Assembly: GCA_905183005.1 (NCBI GenBank)
Contig: CAJJDO010000082.1
Coordinates: forward strand, 310,001-374,000
Reading direction: 5' to 3'
Source of the DNA: Paramecium pentaurelia
Lineage: Eukaryota > Ciliophora > Oligohymenophorea > Peniculida > Parameciidae
DNA: 64,000 nt
The position numbers were made by a program, and so were the translations under genes. Under the pieces are notes generated by a model. It was not told where the DNA came from and did not search any database. It saw only the letters and a list, made by a program, of their open reading frames with translations. Below, piece by piece: positions 50,293-62,945 of the stretch. Position 1 is the stretch's first letter. Each line of letters opens with the position of its first letter.

Positions 50293-51919
50293 TCAATTAA
50301 TTTGATGATTATTAAGAAACATATTCGAATAAAATTTGGATTGAGATTATGAACTTCCAAATGATGGTATTCTATTTTAATTTATTAAATTATGTTTAAT
50401 TTATGATTTTACATGTTAATCTTCCTATTATACCTATTGGTCTAATTATTATTTCTTAGCTTACCAATTATTTAATCTATTTTATTTTAAATAAATTTTT
50501 ATACCTTTCAACCATGACTTCTATATCTTTCTAATGTAAGGGTGATTTTGCAGGTGAATCAGGTTCATTCATAGAATTACTTAATTATTCAGTTAAGTCT
50601 ACATATTGATGTACAGGTATTTAAGCTTTGATTTACTTTTATATTAAAAATAAATAATTACATCATTTACTGCTATAGGTAATTAATCAGAATCTAAAAA
50701 ATTAGGATTTGGAGTTTATTAATGTGATTATTCATATTTACTATCAGTAGCATTTGTTTTAGATTTGAATTAAGATACATCTAATTATTATTATCTTTGA
50801 TATTCTTAATACATGGAACTAGTCATATTTTTAGTATAATAAGGTCCAAAATTACTAGTATTTCTTTTAGATTATTCTAATATTAAAGAGAAGATTAATT
50901 ACATATAATATTTTCACTGTTTTTTCGTACTTAATATAATCTATCAAAAACAGATTAATTAGTTAATTCATGAGTTAATCTATTAGCATTATTGAGTAAT
51001 TCTCTTGACTATATATAAATGTGTATTTAATACTTCATCTTCATATATTTATTGTCTTTTCATTTATCTATTTAAATTCCATCTGAATAAATCATTTATA
51101 GATCTTTATAGATTTGCAGATTATTTATTAATCTAGAATATATTTAGATAATACCTCAGGTTTGAATTGATATTATTCAATTTGAGGTTTTTCTTTAATT
51201 CTTTATTTTGAAGAAGGTCTGAAAGAGTTTTTAGTTAGTATTTAAATACGTAGAAGTTCTTCATTAGTTAATAATAATCTTTAGGATGAGTACTTCTTCA
51301 TAAATTTATATAAATTTTATTTCTTATTATTAAAAATATGTTAAGATATATAAAATCAAATTAGTTTAATTAGAAGTCATTCAATGATATCAAAGAATTC
51401 TTATATTGTAGTTTATCTTCTAAATCTTCTTTATGGTACTGTAAACCAATCTTTACCATAAATCTTTTCAACATAATCTGTAAAGGTAATTAATTAATAT
51501 TGTTTACTCTCTTTATTATATTTTGATTAAGTATTATTAATGGGAGTATTGTTATTAAAGAATTCATCAATATCGTTCTTAACATCAATTTTTAAATTAG
51601 GTTAAGATTAAAAATTTTCATTTCTTCTAAATCTAAAGGTTTTATATTATTATTATGTTTCATGTATATTATCAACATTATCCATTTTAGATAACATTTT
51701 TTTAAGATTAAATTCTGATGGTCTATTAGTTCTTAAAGTATTTTAACTTTCAATTAAATTATCAATACTGTCTAATTTGATTGGTGATTAATTGGAGGAA
51801 ACTTTAGATTTAGATTAATCAGTTGATTTCAATGGAGAGGAGAATAAAGTATCTTAATCATAATCATTATTGAATAAATTCTTAGTAATTGAGGAGAGAT
51901 TTGTTTTCCTTTTGGTCAT
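50293..51919 (-). CDS. Hypothetical low-complexity Ser/Gln protein
   Basis: Starts MTKRKTNLSSITKNLFNNDY. It is rich in Ser, Asn, Gln and Lys throughout with several short introns. Recognisable patches are NRPSEFNLKKMLSKMDNV and, near the C-terminus, SPLHQKDIEVMVER. It contains no membrane helix or catalytic motif. Likely a disordered regulatory or cortical protein. Function unknown. Confidence 0.55.
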
Positions 51920-52021
51920 TTTTAATTTTATAATTCCAAATTTTAATATTTATGATTATTTATATAATATAATCTATGTATATATTTAGATATAAATTAT
52001 AAACAAATGTATATAAAGTGT

Positions 52022-52600
52022 TCATTCTGGATAACTAGATGATGATAATTCATTATTTTATTATGTATTACTAGTTAGAAATAGAGTACGTTATTCTTCA
52101 ATTAATTATTGTATATTTAAATCCATTTTTTTTTATTTAAGTTTCATTTTATAATGTTATTCCATAGGTATAGAATTGAATAATTTATTTTATTCTTCTT
52201 ATTATCTTCTTTTATAATTCCAACTGTTTTCTAAATTTCTAACATCTTAAAAATATTTTCTATTTTATTCTAATAAACTTTGATTTTGTTTATTTTAAGA
52301 TTTTTAACTTTGTTTATCGTGTAATAATCCACAAACTTTTGCATGATTAATAATTTAGTTCATTTCACATGCAGTATAAATTTTTGTATGTAAAGATCTT
52401 CTATCTGAACATTATAAGATACTTTCATCATTTTATTTCAATGATTTTGATCTCTACTTATTAATGTAATCTAAATGTTATGGAGTAATATGATTTTCAG
52501 TAGGTTCAGGAGGTAATACTTTGAGACTATCTTAAATATATATTTATACTTTGAAATTCCTAACAAATCTCTATATTTTCTGATATACTATTATTTCCAT
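52022..52600 (-). CDS. Hypothetical helical protein
   Basis: 192 residues, uninterrupted. The N-terminal half contains KVLPPEPTENHITPQHLDYI and IYTACEMNQIINHAKVCGL. The C-terminal half is a basic coiled coil (YFQDVRNLENSWNYKRRQQE; KMKLKQKKMDLNIQQLIEEQ). The pattern of short Pro motif plus coil is common among axonemal and basal-body proteins, but no family is identified. Confidence 0.55.
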
Positions 52601-52719
52601 TTTATTTTACTAGGATTTTCTAATATCATATATATTATAATTATTCTGGTCCAATTAAAATTAAAATCCTTTGAAATATTGTAATATATAATTAAAAATG
52701 ATTATCAACCAAATAATAA

Positions 52720-53802
52720 ATGAATCATTCAAAATAGACTAAAAATAAGTTCAATATTGAAGATTGTTCTGAATCTGAATAAGAAGAAACATTAAGAAAA
52801 TCTTTGAATGCTTAATCTTAATCCTTATTTTAAACATCTTTATTTAGTGCATTAGATTCATAAGTTAAATCATTTAAAAAGAAACCAATAATTAAAAAAT
52901 CTATGACTGAATTCCTTAATAATTATGATTAAAATTTTGATGATGTATTTGGTAGTATGAATATCCCTATAGATATAAATAACCATCATTAACAAAAATA
53001 AAAAAATAATCATAATAATAAAGATAAAGATAAAGGATAAAAAAGTAATAATAATAATAATAAGAAAAAATCAAAAAAGAGACCTATAGAAACATAAAAT
53101 TCAGAATCAGAATCAGAATTAGATTCTAATACTAATACTAATTCAAATTCAGATATATATACTAAAAATAAAAAATAATCAATTACAAATACAAATTCTA
53201 AAAAGAAGTAATCTAAAAAAACTGTAGATTCAGAATCAGATTATGAAAATAATGAATAATATGAATAATTTTAAGAAAATAAAAATACTAAAAAAAATTA
53301 ACCTTAAAAATAAACTAAAATCAATAATAAATAATCATCTGAAGAATAATCTACAGAAAATAAAAAATATAATCCTAATTAATTAGATTTACCATCTAAT
53401 AATAAAAAAGAAAAGAAAGGTTAAAAATTGAAAAAAGCAATGTTTAATTTTGGTACAGATGAACCTGACACAAAAAAATAAACTAAATCTAATAAGATAA
53501 ATAATAAAAATAACAAATAAGATAATAATAAATAATAGAATATAAAAACAAGAAGTAAAAAATAATAAAATGAATAAAATGATGATTCTAAAAATGATAA
53601 AATTGAATAATTAATTAATGAATATTAAAAATCAGAATAAGAATTATAAAAGACTCTTAAAGATAATGGAACTAAAGATAATTTAGAAATTTAAGATAAA
53701 AATCATATGTTAAATTTAGACAATATTAAAATGAATTCTTTGATTCCATAATGCTGTCCAAAAACTAAAACAGATGATGAAGATGATATTCATGATTCAT
53801 GA
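52720..53802 (+). CDS. Acidic/Lys/Asn/Gln low-complexity protein
   Basis: An uninterrupted frame of 360 residues with over 60 reassigned TAA/TAG codons. Starts MNHSKQTKNKFNIEDCSESE. A short more ordered block (FKKKPIIKKSMTEFLNNYDQ) precedes long Lys/Asn/Gln/Glu repeats and SESESELDSNTNTN. It ends with a Cys (LIPQCCPKTKTDDEDDIHDS). Probably intrinsically disordered. Convergent with the next gene, 24 bp apart. Confidence 0.6.
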
Positions 53803-53826
53803 AATATTATATTATCTTCGAAATTA

Positions 53827-54421
53827 TCATTTTTATTATAAATGATGGTGCCATTTTGTTTTCTCTGATAATATTCCTGGATTTGTAATATTTCCTTATT
53901 TTCCAAAATTTCCATAGACATTATGAGCAGTGCTTAAGAAATGTCTTTTTACATTAAAACTATAAACTCTATATTATTATCTTACTGTCTATCTCCTAAT
54001 TCTATTTAAGAAGCATTTTTAGTTAAAATTGGAGCATCTGGTTCTGGTAATCTAGATCTAAATGATCCTGTATTATATGGTTCTAATAATTTATTAGTAG
54101 ATCCAACATGTAAATTGGGTCTTACTTTATAATCATCTCTTTTATATTATTATATTTAAATACGCATAAGATGATGTTGTATATGTAGATTTAGTTTCAT
54201 GTTCAGCAGGTGTTTTATTGGCTATTTCATAAAATGGAACAGCCTATTAGTATAAAATATAATATTTTTACTTATGGATTACCTTATTTCATTCTTACAT
54301 AAGAACATGAACTAACTCTTGTGTTTTTGAAAAATGCTGCTGATTTATCTAACTTTAGAGATGGATGTAAGACCATTCTGCCACTTTAAATTGATTGTTT
54401 AGTTTCGGACGGTTGTGACAT
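53827..54421 (-). CDS. Conserved-looking protein, possible ciliary microtubule protein
   Basis: 171 residues after three introns (28, 25 and 26 nt); exact frame. It is rich in Tyr/Pro/Asn/Gly turns: TRVSSCSYVRMKQGNPQ, AVPFYEIANKTPAEHETKST, YKVRPNLHVGSTNKLLEPYN, RRLPEPDAP-like stretch and FLSTAHNVYGNFGKQGNITN. The lack of low complexity and the turn-rich motifs recall microtubule inner proteins of cilia. The family could not be named. It diverges from a CFAP97-like gene with 30 bp between the start codons. Confidence 0.6.
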
Positions 54422-54451
54422 TCTTATTAAATATATTATTTATTTTATTTA

Positions 54452-55448
54452 ATGAGATCTAATCATTAATACAATTATAATTATAAATTAGACTAAATAT
54501 TTTAGAGAGAGAAGTAACTATTAATAGTAAATAGATCATATGATCTTCATTTAAAGAAATTGAATGAAATCAAAAGTAAAAAAACATAATCTTAATAAAG
54601 AGTTTAACATTTGGAAATCTTAGAAAAAAGAAACAATTTAAGATAATAAAGAAGACGTTTTGATTTAAATGGTATGCTAAAATCCATTATTTCAATAGAA
54701 TAATCAGAACGTATAAATAAAGGAAATAGCTAGTTATATTAAAAAATAACAGAAATTTGCAATAGACCAATGTAATAAGATTACTATAAATATGAAGATG
54801 AAAATCTACATCACCCTCACAATTTAAACTTAACCTTTCGTAAAAATCAAGCTTAATAAATACAAAACGAAAATATTAAAATAGCTGATCGTCTAATGAA
54901 ATAAGAACCAGTCTTAAAATTAGAAGAATTTTCACATTCTTATAAAGAAAATAAAAGATTAATGATAAGATTATAACGATATTAATAATGTTAAAATTAC
55001 ATGAATATAATAAGGTATTATTTTCTTCTATTAAATAAGAAATAATATGACATATTCTTATAGAGATTCTACAAATAATAGTTCAATAAATTCAAAAAAG
55101 AAAGAAAAACAATAATTATAATTTTAATTATAGCCAATTATTATTAAGTAAATATATTATAAATGGATTATTTATAGTTTAAAAGCTAAATCTATTGAAA
55201 ATAATGAAATAGATAAATTAAATGAAATTAAAGATAAAGTTTAATAATAAAAAGAAATAGAAAAATCAAAAGATCAATAAATTAAATAATAATTATCAGA
55301 AATTCCATAAGTAAATGAAGAATCTTAAATTGAAACAATTAGATAAGATGAAACTGTTGAATAATAAATATAATCATAAATTGAAAGATAAGTTAAACAA
55401 TATCAAGAAGAATAAAGTGATGATATTGAATAATAATAATAAATATGA
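54452..55448 (+). CDS. CFAP97/Hemingway-like protein
   Basis: 323 residues, one 25-nt intron, exact frame. The pattern matches the CFAP97 domain: an early YDLHLKKLNEIKSKK, a gap, then LNLTFRKNQAQQIQNENIKI, ADRLMKQEPVLKLEEFSHSY and KENKRLMIRLQRYQQ. In animals this domain corresponds to helices of the form 'RERE...I..EN..ILKRI....P'. The C-terminal 100 residues are Gln/Glu/Lys-rich. CFAP97 proteins support cilia and sperm flagella. Moderate confidence. Confidence 0.6.
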
Positions 55449-55528
55449 AATATTTTCCTTTTAACAGTAGTTTTGAAAAATAATATTAAAATTAAATTTA
55501 TTTATTACTCATCAATTTTAACAGTCAT

Positions 55529-57373
55529 ATGAAAAATAAAGAATAAGTCTTAAAATAAGTCTATGAAAGTAATTTATTATATTAATCAAGATGATAATAA
55601 AATATTTGGTAAAAAAAATAAACCAAGAAACTAAGAACCTAATATGTTTGATATTATGAAATGGCCAGTTGAATAAGATGAACCTTGGGATTTCAAAAAG
55701 AAAATATAAGTTGAAAGAGAACCTGAAACTAAAAAATTAATAACAAGAATTAATCATGAAAATTAACCTTGGTTAACTGAAAATAAAGATAATTTCAGAA
55801 AAATTGAAAAATTAAAAGTAGAAGATTCATAAATCCTTGTATAAAGTATATTAGCATTCTTACAATTATTTAGAATTAGATGAAAAAACTATTAAAAATA
55901 TTGCAAAATCTTGTGATTGTCGTAATCCTTAATCATAACCTAATCCATAAATTCAATTATAAGAAGATTAAAACAATCAATATAAATTACCTGTATAATG
56001 GAATCCTAAAATATAAACAGCATATCGAGATAATTACTTAGTCAAAGATATAAAAGATACAAATGAATTAATGTATTAATTAGAATAAAATAATAAAAAT
56101 TTTAAAGGTGAATATAAAGTTTAACATCCATTTAGTGGATTCTATTATGAAGAATCTAAAAAAGATGAAGAAGAAATAATCTCATCTGAAGAAGATGAAT
56201 AAGATAATGAATAAGTTGATGATCAAGAAAAAAAAATGAATACTAAATTTATTAAGAAAGCTAAAACATTAGATCCTAATAATCCTGAAGATGCAGCCAA
56301 ATTATAAAGGAGAAAAGATAGAATTAAGAAATTTCAAGGAGAAACTAGATGGATAGCAGATACAGCTTTCACTACTTATTTTGGTAAACCTGCTTGGGGT
56401 CCTTATGGATTCAATAATATAAATCCTGCTGTTGGAGGTATAGTATATGGATAACATATGCTTTCTCATAATGTTTAACCACATAGAAATAAAAATGATC
56501 CATTCTATATCTAAACATATTAAAATGCATTAAGAAAAGGAGCTGCAATTGCAAGTGTTGAACCTGAACCTCCAAGAAATTGTAGAGAATAAGATAGATT
56601 AAATCCTGAATAAGTGGAAGCTTAAAAATAAAGAAATCAATTGACTCCTACGCCATATTCAGAATTAAAAAAGTAATTGGATTCAAAAGGGAAATCAACA
56701 ATTCCTGAATTTAATATTAAAAAACCAGATTTAACAAATACTTTAAGATTTGCATCAGAAGCAGGTAGTGTTTAAGGAGAATCTTAGATATAAAATAAAT
56801 CAGAGAAATAATAAAGAAAACAAAAAGGAGATAAAAGACCTTAATCTGCTATTGATAATCGTACATAGAAATCTTAAAAAGATAATGATAATAAATCTAA
56901 GATTAGTAATGATTAAAAAACAAAAGAATCTAAAAAGAAATAAGATAAAAAAGTTTAAATTTAATCAGAATCTAAATTATTAATAGATGATTAATTAGCT
57001 ATTCCAGATAAGGCTAATAATAAATTTATTGAAGAATTAAAATAGAAAAAAGAAAAAGCAAATAGACTTACATGTAAGGTTAATGAAATTAATCCTTCTT
57101 TATTGAAATCATCACCTAAATAAGAATAAAAGAAATAAATAACAAATGATCTATAAGAAGTTAAATCTTTTGATGATAAGTAATATTATTTTATAAATCA
57201 TTAGAAATCCACCAGCTAATTATTTGTAATAATTGGATCCTATTGAACTAAATCCAAAGAATTATAAAGGAGTTCCTGCAGATTGGTTACATAGAATACC
57301 ATTTGCAGGTAAAAAGTAAGAGATTATAAAAAATGGATAATAAACAAGAGAATGTTTTGATTATGGATTTTGA
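55529..57373 (+). CDS. Conserved ciliate protein with WxxDTAF...GPYG core
   Basis: 589 residues after three introns (22, 28 and 25 nt); exact frame. The start at 55529 uses a 22-nt intron and avoids a TGA. Trp-Pro motifs (MKWPVEQDEPWDF, NQPWLTENK) are spaced in the N-terminal third, and LPVQWNPKIQTAYRDNYL follows. The best ordered block is WIADTAFTTYFGKPAWGPYG, then PAVGGIVYGQHMLSHNV. A Lys-rich linker and a final motif, NPKNYKGVPADWLHRIPFAG, close it. This bears the marks of a structural axonemal or cortical protein. No family is recognised. Confidence 0.65.
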
Positions 57374-57437
57374 TTTTGGAAATATATTTATTATTATATA
57401 TAACTAATTCAATATTAATTTATAAAACAAAAATAAA

Positions 57438-59200
57438 TCAAAAAAATTAATAATAGTTAGACATAATTGATAATATATCTTAAGACCATTGATTTTTGTG
57501 TTTATTTTTTCTATGTTTATTCAAAATATCTTGATCATATATAAATGTACATTAATACAGTTCTTAAATGATTTTGCATTCTTTAATATCTTAATTTTTA
57601 GTATGTTATTATTATTATTATTCTTTTTTTGAGACATTTTAATTTTATTATAATATTTATGTTTAATTTTAAATAGCTATTTATTCTTTATTATCTACTA
57701 ATTAATCTAAAATATATTAAACATCATTAATTTCTTATTTATTTTCATTATTCATTTATTATTAATTAGTATCATTATTAGATTTTATTTTTTATTCATT
57801 TTCAGAATGTTCAGTTACTTCTACCAAACTATTTCTTGAATTTAATCTAGAATTTTATTTTGGTTATTTTGATATTTCTAATGTAGTTTTACGAGAAATG
57901 AGTTTTGATTATCTTTTTTATATTTCTTTTTTTATAATATTAGTTTAATCTTCTTAGAATTATTATTAATCTTACTTTTTAGGTGGAGTAGCTGGTAATT
58001 TCAATTTTTGTTAAAGAATTTATTATGCTGTAAATTTATTATTTCTAGAAGTCATAGTAGATGGAGAATCAGGAGTTTTAGGTGTAAGTGGACTATTAAT
58101 TGATTTTACACTACTCTTTCTTCTACTTATTTAAGGTTATTAATTCATTTCTTATTAAATTTAGATTGGTTAAATAGAATATTATTTTGTTTATCTTTTA
58201 TTCAAATTAGTAGTTCTTCTTCTAGTAGTGCTATTAGCTGGTGAACAATCTGTCATTTAATCAGCAAATTATCCAATTTAATCTTAAGATTATTCAAAAT
58301 CTTTTTCAGATATTTCTTTAAAATCAATATTATTAGGTTTTTCATCAGCTTCTGTTTGAATTACTATAGATATATCCATTCCATCGAAAAGACTACCACA
58401 ATTACGTTTAGTTGGTCTCTTATTTTCAAATAATTTTTTTAATTATTCAATTCGATCGACTAATTCAAAATCCACTAATCATAGACGTATTATATATTAC
58501 ATTTGAATTGTTCATTAGTATTATTAATATAAAACTCATTATAATCTTAATTAACAAGTTTAAATTCCTTTTTTAATTAGACTAATTAAATATAGACATT
58601 CTTTTTTTCTATTTATCTAACATAACCTTTATGAGATTTTAATATTGATTATACTTATGAATAAATTTCTTACATTTTCTCTTATATTAATTTTTTTTAT
58701 TCATTATTGAATTCTTCATTTTTTTCTTCAGTTTTAAGAATCAGTTTGGGACTTTTAGGTTAATATTTATCTGATTATTTTTGAATATAAGGTTCAGTTT
58801 TTTTATATTATTTTGAGGAAATCGATTCTTACATTTTTTTTTTTGTTTTGCTAAGGTTTTTGATTCTTTAAGACAATTTTTCTATTTAATCACTATATAT
58901 ATTTTTGCTATTTTCATTTCTTTAAACACTTTTTTATTAAGCACTAAAGATTTCTTAGTCATTAAATGAGGAATCTACTCTACATATATTATAACAGGAA
59001 TATCTGCAATATTATAAAGGAGTCGAAAGGGAACCCCTTGAAATATTATCAGTTCTTGTTTTAGGTGGAGAATTAGAATAATCATAAACGTTATTAATAG
59101 ATCTAATTGTAGGTTTGTTAGACTTTTCTCTAGATTTCTCAAGATTCTTCATGCTTAATTATGGCAATCTAACATTTAATGATCTTGTTGCTGTTATCAT
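57438..59200 (-). CDS. Hypothetical Ser/Lys/Gln-rich protein
   Basis: Around 580 residues with short introns. It begins MITATRSLNVRLPQLSMKNL. It contains Ser-Pro-rich patches (SINSPLTPKTPDSPSTMTSR) that could be phosphorylation sites, a short block RTKRNCGSLFDGMDISIVIQ, and a C-terminal segment, YQCTFIYDQDILNKHRKNKH. A poly-Gln run of TAA codons lies near 57.6 kb. Function unknown. Confidence 0.55.
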
Positions 59201-59387
59201 TTTATTTAATTATTTATTAATTTAACTTTAATAACTTAATTTTATTGTCCTCTTAATAGATTCAATAAGAAAAAGAAATATAATCATTTATAAGATACCA
59301 TATACTTAAAATATGAATCAAAATAATTTATAAAGTGTTTGAAGCAATCAAGAAATCAATTAATATTTAAAATATTTTATATATAAA

Positions 59388-60755
59388 ATGGCATATCAAT
59401 AGCCTTTTTACATGGCATCACCACAAAGACCACAACCTCAGCCTTAAACCTATATTCCACCCACTTAAGTTTAGACAAGACCATAATACCCTCCTCAACC
59501 CTAATATCCACCTTCAATACCATAGGTACATTTTGAATTTATTTTGAATAATTCTAGGGATATCGTCCACCCCAACCATACAGTTATCCTCAACCTTAAA
59601 TAGTTAAATAACAATTACCACCTCAACCACAAAGGATCTCTTATCCATAACAAACAATTGGATATCCACCATAATAACAACCACCTTAAACCTATGCTCC
59701 TTAACAAGTATATCCATAAGGTCCTATCTATACTCAAAGTCCTTAGAGACCAACTCCAACCCAACCATATCCATAGCAACCTGTAAGAGTGTTAATTTTA
59801 TCATAGAATGTTTAACAGTATAGATAGCCATTGCCTCCTTAGAGTCTACCTCCAAGAACTGTTCAACCTTAATAATACCCACCATAATAATATCAATAAC
59901 CATAACAACAAGTAACACGTCCATATGCTCAATCTTAACCATAAGCTCCAATCTAATAATTGGCTTAAGCTCCAATTCAAAACAAAGTTGTTCAACCACC
60001 TCAATAAGTTCCATAATAACCAAAAGCTTAATAAGTACCATAATATCGACCACCTGAATAATAATAATAGCCATAATAACAATAATAATATAAACCATAA
60101 TAGTTGTCATAGAAAGATGAAGATTTAGAGAAGAAATTCTAAGATGCTATTGATAGAACAAGAGATTTAGTTTAAAGATACTAGAATCCATAGTAAAATT
60201 AATATTAACCTTAAAAGTAATAGCAATAACCTCAACAGCCATAATATGAAAAGTAAAAATATTAATATATTTATTTTAGTCCTGAGAATAATGATCAAGA
60301 TTAATAATTTTAAGATTTAGCTTTATAGTATGAAGATGGTTACATTTATAGAGGATAAGGTTATGAACCAGCAACAAGAGAAGGTTTTGGAGTTCTAACT
60401 GATTAAAATGATAATGAAGTTTATAGTGGATATTGGCATGAAAATTAATATCATGGTTAAGGTAAGTTGATCAATTTCTAGGCTGAATAAATTGATGGTC
60501 CATTTGATTATTAAGATCTTAGTGGCATTGATAATGGTTGGTTAGGTTATGAGGGTATAAAATATATATAATAAATAAGGTGAATTTTTTGAAGGTAAAA
60601 TGCATGGTTAAGGAACACTTTAATTAACTAATGGTGAAAAGTTTGAAGGTAAATTTAATGATGGAATGATTGATGGAGAAGGAGCATACACAACTATCAA
60701 TGGATAAGTTATTACAGGAGTTTGGAAGGAAGGAATCTTGGCAAGTTATATGTGA
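59388..60755 (+). CDS. MORN-repeat protein with Pro/Gln-rich N-terminal domain
   Basis: 427 residues after three introns (32, 27 and 25 nt); exact frame. The first 280 residues are Pro/Gln/Tyr repeats (PPQQYPPQPQ-like), in which most glutamines are TAA or TAG; they look like a prion-like or adhesive domain. A short coil (DEDLEKKFQDAIDRTRDLVQ) follows. The C-terminal third has MORN repeats: YEDGYIYRGQGYEPATREGF, GVLTDQNDNEVYSGYWHENQ, GEFFEGKMHGQGTLQLTNGE and KFEGKFNDGMIDGEGAYTTI. MORN arrays bind lipids or serve as scaffolds at cortex and flagella. The P/Q plus MORN combination is the notable feature. Confidence 0.85.
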
Positions 60756-60852
60756 TCCCATAAAAAATATAAATAAATCATATTTTTTAATTTATTATCA
60801 TTATACCTTTTTTTGTGTATAATTAATACTAATTAATAAATAATATTAAGTA

Positions 60853-61218
60853 ATGTTTTGTTGTTCATCTAAAAAATAAACTAACAAAAAATAAACCTAA
60901 ATTAAGATTCATCATCAATCCTTTGATTAATCAATTAATTAAGAATTTGAAAATTAATAGATTGCTACTCCACCATAACTACCAAAAAAATTAATTAAAA
61001 ACATTCAACCTTAATAATAAATTTTTGGATAAACCACTAAATCAGAATCTAAAATAAGAGAAACCAAATTGATTTTACCTATTAAAAATATTTAGAATAA
61101 GACTTCAAATCCTTTTAAAAAATTCTAAACATACAAATTATTAAATATTAATAAGAATACTGAATTTCTTGCTGTTAAAGATACCTATACATTACTTATT
61201 AATAAGTTAAATAATTGA
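60853..61218 (+). CDS. Small hypothetical protein, possibly palmitoylated
   Basis: An uninterrupted frame of 121 residues. The N-terminus MFCCSSKKQTNKKQ has a Cys pair followed by basic residues, a typical acylation context. The rest is Gln/Lys/Asn-rich (PPQLPKKLIKNIQPQQQIFG) with a more ordered C-terminus (LAVKDTYTLLINKLNN). It lies between the MORN gene and a convergent kinase gene. Confidence 0.5.
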
Positions 61219-61303
61219 TTAAATTCATATATTATGTATTTTTTGACTTATTATATATATAAATAGTTATTTTCTGTATTAAAATAAACAAAAAATATCT
61301 AAC

Positions 61304-61544
61304 TCATTTCGAAAATTTTCTATGTTAGCACTCATAATCTAAAAATCTAGATTCTAATCTATATTGTAATACTTCATCTGATTATTTATCATCTAAATAT
61401 AATTCGGATTATTAAATATTCATTTTTGGTGAATTATCTTAAGAACTCTCTATTGCAAATAAAAAACTACTCTTCCCACTCAAAATTTACTTACTTCTAA
61501 CAATAAAATCATTAATCTTAAAATTTCCATAGTCAAACTTATTC

Positions 61545-61575
<31 letters not shown>

Positions 61576-62841
61576 AGTAAACATGATTCATATTATTGTT
61601 GTCATTAATAGAGTTACCGTTTTGCATTGGATTTAAATATAACGGACTTGAGTTTTTATAAGGATTATAGATATCACTTAATTAGAGACAGGTTGCAATT
61701 TTAAAATCACGAAGTTTAGATTTTTTTTTTGATATTTATGTATCATCCATAGTTTTATCGTATTAATTAGTTTTCATGGAAATCCATGGATGTAACAATA
61801 ACTCTTCTGCTGATAATCGATTTTTAGGATTCTTGGTGAGTGTACGTTTTAATAAATCTTATTGTAAATAATGTAAATCTAAAAATTCTTATTATCTCCA
61901 AGGATTATAATTTGGATTAGTAATAATTTCAATAGTATCTATTATTGTATCAGCCAAGAATGGAAATTTATGACATAATAATTGATATAAAATAATTCCA
62001 CATGACCAAATATCAACTATAAATTAAATATTAATTATTTACTTTTTTCATTATAAATTCCACATAAAAAGATTTCAGGTGCTTAAAATAAAATAGTGCC
62101 TGTTCTTGTCCACATTTCATGTATGATGATACCATTTTTATTTTTCTTAAAAAACTTTTTGGATACACCAAAATCAATAATTTTAATTTCAGTTTGATCA
62201 CTTAATTTCACTAAAATATTATCTGGTTTAATATCTCTATGACAAATTCCTTTATTATGTATAGATTTAAGAGATATAGCTAAATTTCTAATAATTTCTC
62301 TAATTTATTTAATAGTCAGTTAGTTTTTGTCAAGATAATATTCTAAACTCTTCCATTCACAATATTCCATAACTAAGTATGCAACTTTTTCATTTTCATC
62401 TATAAATAGATCGAAAACCTATATAATTTATGGTAATGTATTTAATTCTCTATTTATAATAAAAGTTTAAGTGATAGTGTTTATTAATTCTGGATCATCA
62501 GCATTAGGTATTATTTTGACAGCATATTTAGTTGGAATATGACCAAAATTCAAGAGTTAACTTGATGAAGTTTTTTTGTAGCAAACTTTAACAATTCCAT
62601 TTGAACCTTAACCAATGATAGAACCAATTTAGTATAAATCATGAAAACGATTCTAAATACAAGGCTTTTATTTCTAGTTTGTTTTAGCTTAGGATTCAAT
62701 ATTTAATTAAGTATTGCTTGTTGATCTTTTAACAATCTTAGAGTTCTCTACATTTTTGCTTATTATTTCTTTTTTAGTAAATAGAGATTACTTAATTTTT
62801 GATCTCATTTCATTCATTTATTTATCTCTATTTGTTTTCAT
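61304..62841 (-). CDS. CAMK-like serine/threonine protein kinase
   Basis: 503 residues, one 26-nt intron, exact frame. The kinase domain spans roughly residues 70-345. It has glycine loop IGSIIGQGSNGIVKVC, lysine in KYAVKIIP, catalytic loop KGICHRDIKPDNILVKL, metal motif IKIIDFGVSKKF, and activation segment TRTGTILFQAPEIFLC. The lobe closes with NPKNRLSAEELLLHPWI. The C-terminal 150 residues include an Asn run (near 61.55 kb) and no calmodulin-binding or EF-hand region that I can see. All catalytic residues are intact. Subfamily uncertain. Confidence 0.88.
61546..61576 (-). repeat. Trinucleotide repeat encoding poly-Asn in the kinase tail
   Basis: TTA repeats on the plus strand give AAT codons in the kinase frame, so eight or so Asn in a row. 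Similar runs lie in LSM14 (31.94-31.98 kb), the Myb gene (35.90-35.93 kb) and the gene at 57.61-57.63 kb. Confidence 0.7.
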
Positions 62842-62945
62842 TATAAAATATATATAATTAATAGCTAATTTTCAATATATATATATTATAAGCAATAAAT
62901 AAATTCAATTGATAATGATAATTCTACCACATAATATAAATCAGT

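Noticed and set aside
56302..56484. Minus-strand 60-codon frame
   Set aside because: Antisense to the strongly constrained WxxDTAF...GPYG block of the plus-strand gene.
59724..60110. Long open frames on the minus strand (and another plus frame) opposite the P/Q-rich MORN gene
   Set aside because: They are hydrophobic or Met/Ile-rich shadows of CCA/CAA/TAA repeats. The plus-strand frame is confirmed by its join to MORN repeats with exact intron phases.
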